From Pseudomonas sp. ADAK18 (lineage in GTDB: Bacteria > Pseudomonadota > Gammaproteobacteria > Pseudomonadales > Pseudomonadaceae), in the NCBI RefSeq assembly GCF_012935695.1, contig NZ_CP052859.1:4815001-4879000 (forward strand): DNA of 64,000 nt. The letters run 5' to 3'. The notes beneath the pieces were generated by a model that saw nothing but the letters and a program-made list of their open reading frames with translations, had not been told where the DNA came from and ran no database searches. Positions 61,349-64,000 of this stretch are shown here, piece by piece; the stretch's first letter is position 1, and every line of letters starts with the position of its first letter. The position numbers were made by a program, and so were the translations under genes.

Positions 61349-64000
61349 TTGAAATCACTGATACGTTCGTTGTTCCTGCTGCTGGCTCTGCTCTGCGTGA
61401 CCGCCACGGCGTACAGTACTGACATTCAGATACGTGCACGTCAGAACCTGGACACCCTGCAAGTGCACCTCAGTATCGAGGAGCAGGTTTGGTTGCGACA
61501 CAAAAAAAAACTCGTGGTGGGGATCCTCAACAGAAACCTCCCTCCTTATCAGATGATCAACGAACGCCAGGAACTGGAAGGTATTGGCGCCGATTACCTC
61601 AGCGCCTTGCAACTTGAGCTGGGAGTCCCCGTTCAATTGCAAACTTTCCCTTCCCCGGCCGCTGCCTATAAGGCGCTGAAAACCGGACAGGTGGATCTGG
61701 TAGACAGCGCCACCCAGATAGAGGCCGAGGATTATCAGGTTACCCTCAGCCCACCTTATGCATTCACCGAGCTGGCGCTGTTTGCCGAAAGTGGCGATCT
61801 GCGCGACTACGCCCGCAATATGCCCAGCACTCGAGTAGCTGCCAATGATGGCATGGCCCTCGAACTCTATCAGCGCACGAGTGGACAAGGCCGGATCCAG
61901 CGCTATCCATCACCCCTGGCCGCGATGGCCTCGGTACTGAACGGCGAAGCGGACGTGTATCTGGGAGACACCTTTGCCACCTATTACGTGTCAAACCAGG
62001 TGTTCAGCAATCAACTGGTGGTCAATCACAGTGCCGGGCTGCCGGAAATTCAGGTCGGGTTTGCGATTGCTCCCGATAACCTGTTATTGCAGTCAATCCT
62101 TCAGCGCACGCTGGGCAACCTCAAACGCTGTCAGGTCGTCTCGGCCCTCGCTAAATGGGGAAGCACAGAGAGCTGCGACCTCAGCAGTTTCCGAGAGCGC
62201 CTGGCGGTACCCGAACGCATCTGGCTGGATCAGGCCAAGCCGCTGCGGCTTGTGATCAGCGAAGACCTGGCCCCTTATGCCTTCTTCAATAGTCGGGGAC
62301 GGTTCAATGGTATTGCCTCGGACGTGCTGGATATCGTCCGGCGTAAAACCGGCCTGCGCTTCGAAATCATCCGGGTTACTTCCCAAGGTGACGCGGACGC
62401 CCAATTGCGCAACCATCAAGCTGATCTCAGCGTCTTGACGCAAGTCGACCCCGAGCATCCCGCCTACCTGTTTACCCGGCCTTTCGTCACTACGCCTTAT
62501 GTGCTTTTGCGAAAAAAAGATACCGCCCACATAGAGCTAAACGAAGGTTCCTCCGGCTCATTGGTCTTCGCTAGCGGGCAACTCCTGAGTGGAGACCTGG
62601 CCAGGAGTTATCCGCATCTGCGTTTGGAAGAAACCCGAACCATCGCCGAGGCTCTGAACCGGGTACGCGACGGCCAGGTTGACTTCACCATAGCACCAGC
62701 CAACCTTGCGCATTATTACCTGACCTACAAGTACGAAAATAGCGTGGAAATCAGCGGCATGCTTGCCATCCCCGATGCCCGGATCACCTTTGTTGCCCCC
62801 AAAGAACAGGCCCTGCTGGTTTCGATCATGGACAAGGCCCTGGCCGAAGTACCGCCCCAGGAATACCTGAAAATCATTGGGCGCTGGCGCGCAAACTCAG
62901 CCACCGACGACAAGTACTGGGAAGGTGTCGCCTCGTTTATCTGGAAATCCCTGGGTATCCTCTGCCTATTGCTGGCGGTGGCTGGCTATTGGATTTTCAC
63001 GCAGCGCCGACGAATCATCCGCAAGCGCCAAGACCTCTTGCAACGCCAGCTGCTGCTCGACCAAGTGCAGCTGGCCAAAGAATCTGCGGAAAAAGCCAGC
63101 CGCAGCAAGAGCGTGTTTCTGACCACCATGAGCCATGAAATCAGGACCCCACTCAATGCCATCATCGGCATGCTGGAGCTGGTACTAACCCGCAAAGACA
63201 ATGCCGAACTCAACACCCAATCGGTGCATATTGCCTACGAGTCGGCCCACACCTTACTGGCCTTGATCGGCGACATCCTCGACATCTCACGCATCGAATC
63301 CGGCAGGCTGACTCTGCGCCCGGAGCCCGCCAGCCTTCAGGAGCTGATCGGAGCGGTTGCCAACGTGTTCAAGGGGTTGGCCCGTCAAAAGAACCTGAGC
63401 CTGCACCTGAAACTGGATGATTTAGCACGTCAACCTGTGTGGATTGACGCCCTGAAGTTTAAGCAGATCCTGTCCAATCTGGTGAGCAACGCCATCAAGT
63501 TTACCGATCAGGGCAGCGTCCTGATCCTCTGCCAGGCCAAACCTGCAAAGGACGGTTCAATCAACGTCAGCGTCAGTGTGACCGACACGGGTGCAGGCAT
63601 TGCGCCGTCGCAAATCCGGCAAGTCTTCAGTCCCTTCTTCGAGCTCGATAGTGCGGTTAACAACTCCAACACCGGTGCCGGACTGGGCCTGTCTATCAGC
63701 CAATCGTTGAGCCGCCTGATGAGCGGCAGGCTGAGCGTTGAGAGCGAGGTCGGCGTCGGCACGCGCATGCTGTTCACAGCACGCTTCGAACGTGTCAGCG
63801 AGAAGAGCCGCGATCAGGCCGGCCCTAAACAGCCTTCTGCAACACCGGATATCGACTTGCCGCTGACGGTGCTGATTGTCGAAGACCACCTGCCCAGCCA
63901 ATACCTGCTGAACCAGCAGATCAATTACCTGGGCCACCAGGTCATTACCGCCAACAACGGCGTCGAAGGGCTGGCCCAGTGGCAAGCGCACGATATCGAC
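61349..64000 (+). CDS. BvgS/RocS-type hybrid sensor histidine kinase 2 (partial, right edge)
   Basis: Open from a TTG at 61349 (MKSLIRSLFLLLALLCVTATAYS as signal peptide) through the window end, 884 codons. Layout: two SBP_bac_3 domains (~48-275, ~289-510), one TM (~530-548), no PAS (a short coiled coil instead), HisKA with His596 (TTMSHEIRTPLNAI), HATPase (NLVSNAIKFTD, DTGAGI, GAGLGLSIS) and the start of a receiver (TVLIVEDHLPSQYLL). An HPt is expected beyond the edge. Its direct neighbour regulator 2 is the likely target. No ATG with a ribosome site is found, so the TTG start is inferred. Confidence 0.9.
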   Translation, partial: MKSLIRSLFLLLALLCVTATAYSTDIQIRARQNLDTLQVHLSIEEQVWLRHKKKLVVGILNRNLPPYQMINERQELEGIGADYLSALQLELGVPVQLQTFPSPAAAYKALKTGQVDLVDSATQIEAEDYQVTLSPPYAFTELALFAESGDLRDYARNMPSTRVAANDGMALELYQRTSGQGRIQRYPSPLAAMASVLNGEADVYLGDTFATYYVSNQVFSNQLVVNHSAGLPEIQVGFAIAPDNLLLQSILQRTLGNLKRCQVVSALAKWGSTESCDLSSFRERLAVPERIWLDQAKPLRLVISEDLAPYAFFNSRGRFNGIASDVLDIVRRKTGLRFEIIRVTSQGDADAQLRNHQADLSVLTQVDPEHPAYLFTRPFVTTPYVLLRKKDTAHIELNEGSSGSLVFASGQLLSGDLARSYPHLRLEETRTIAEALNRVRDGQVDFTIAPANLAHYYLTYKYENSVEISGMLAIPDARITFVAPKEQALLVSIMDKALAEVPPQEYLKIIGRWRANSATDDKYWEGVASFIWKSLGILCLLLAVAGYWIFTQRRRIIRKRQDLLQRQLLLDQVQLAKESAEKASRSKSVFLTTMSHEIRTPLNAIIGMLELVLTRKDNAELNTQSVHIAYESAHTLLALIGDILDISRIESGRLTLRPEPASLQELIGAVANVFKGLARQKNLSLHLKLDDLARQPVWIDALKFKQILSNLVSNAIKFTDQGSVLILCQAKPAKDGSINVSVSVTDTGAGIAPSQIRQVFSPFFELDSAVNNSNTGAGLGLSISQSLSRLMSGRLSVESEVGVGTRMLFTARFERVSEKSRDQAGPKQPSATPDIDLPLTVLIVEDHLPSQYLLNQQINYLGHQVITANNGVEGLAQWQAHDID

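Overview
The window looks like a chromosome segment of a Pseudomonas of the fluorescens group. The evidence is GC-rich coding sequence in the left third, the gene order C13 peptidase / oxidoreductase / ubiX / mpl / ethanolamine cluster / dedA / mtfA / ppa (a Pseudomonas core neighbourhood, as in P. aeruginosa around PA4016-PA4031), and REP-type palindromes typical of this group. No rRNA, tRNA or CRISPR array was seen.

Region 1 (1-14240) is core genome. It holds a C13-type peptidase end, an NAD(P)-binding oxidoreductase, a YceK-like lipoprotein, ubiX, mpl, and then a complete ethanolamine catabolic unit. In that unit a sigma-54 activator (EatR/AcoR type) is divergent from an aldehyde dehydrogenase, followed by ethanolamine permease, eutB and eutC. 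A good -24/-12 promoter lies in the divergent gap. A GNAT acetyltransferase, a DedA protein, mtfA and ppa with its terminator follow.

Region 2 (14403-25417) is accessory DNA. It has a LexA/CI-like repressor, a P4-type integrase, an unknown 239-residue protein, a YagK/YfjJ (inovirus Gp2-like) protein and an AlpA regulator, which together resemble a satellite or integrative element. Next comes a module of small ICE-like genes: split zinc-ribbon proteins, a DUF932 protein, an XRE repressor with palindromic operators, a secreted protein and small membrane proteins. A fresh IS4 insertion with an 11-bp target duplication interrupts this module.

Region 3 (25418-37760) begins with an inactivated IS66. 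A chaperone-usher fimbrial operon follows on the minus strand (pilin, chaperone, usher, adhesin and a second, decayed adhesin). After it lies a graveyard of two SIR2-like genes, one split by an IS630 element, and an IS66 scrap. Azoreductase and a divergent LysR regulator come next.

Region 4 (39440-64000) is a large surface-adhesion locus. On the plus strand are EAL protein 1, LuxR-type response regulator 1 and BvgS/RocS-type hybrid kinase 1. A second four-gene fimbrial operon lies on the minus strand, then EAL protein 2, a stand-alone pseudo-receiver and a Tat-type FAD oxidase. A YadA-type trimeric autotransporter sits between two nearly identical IS5-family elements. Response regulator 2 and hybrid kinase 2 follow, the latter running off the window.

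The most interesting feature is the adhesion locus as one system. It has two complete kinase/regulator pairs, two EAL proteins with complementary defects (one lacks the catalytic Glu, the other has lost its receiver pocket) and a receiver with Asn in place of the phospho-Asp. It also has a set of 14-bp palindromes of the RcsB-box type (YARGAA-NN-TTCYTR) in front of EAL 1, both pilins, the region before EAL 2, the autotransporter and regulator 2. I infer a local regulon of the RocSAR / PvrSR-RcsCB kind that controls two fimbriae and an autotransporter.
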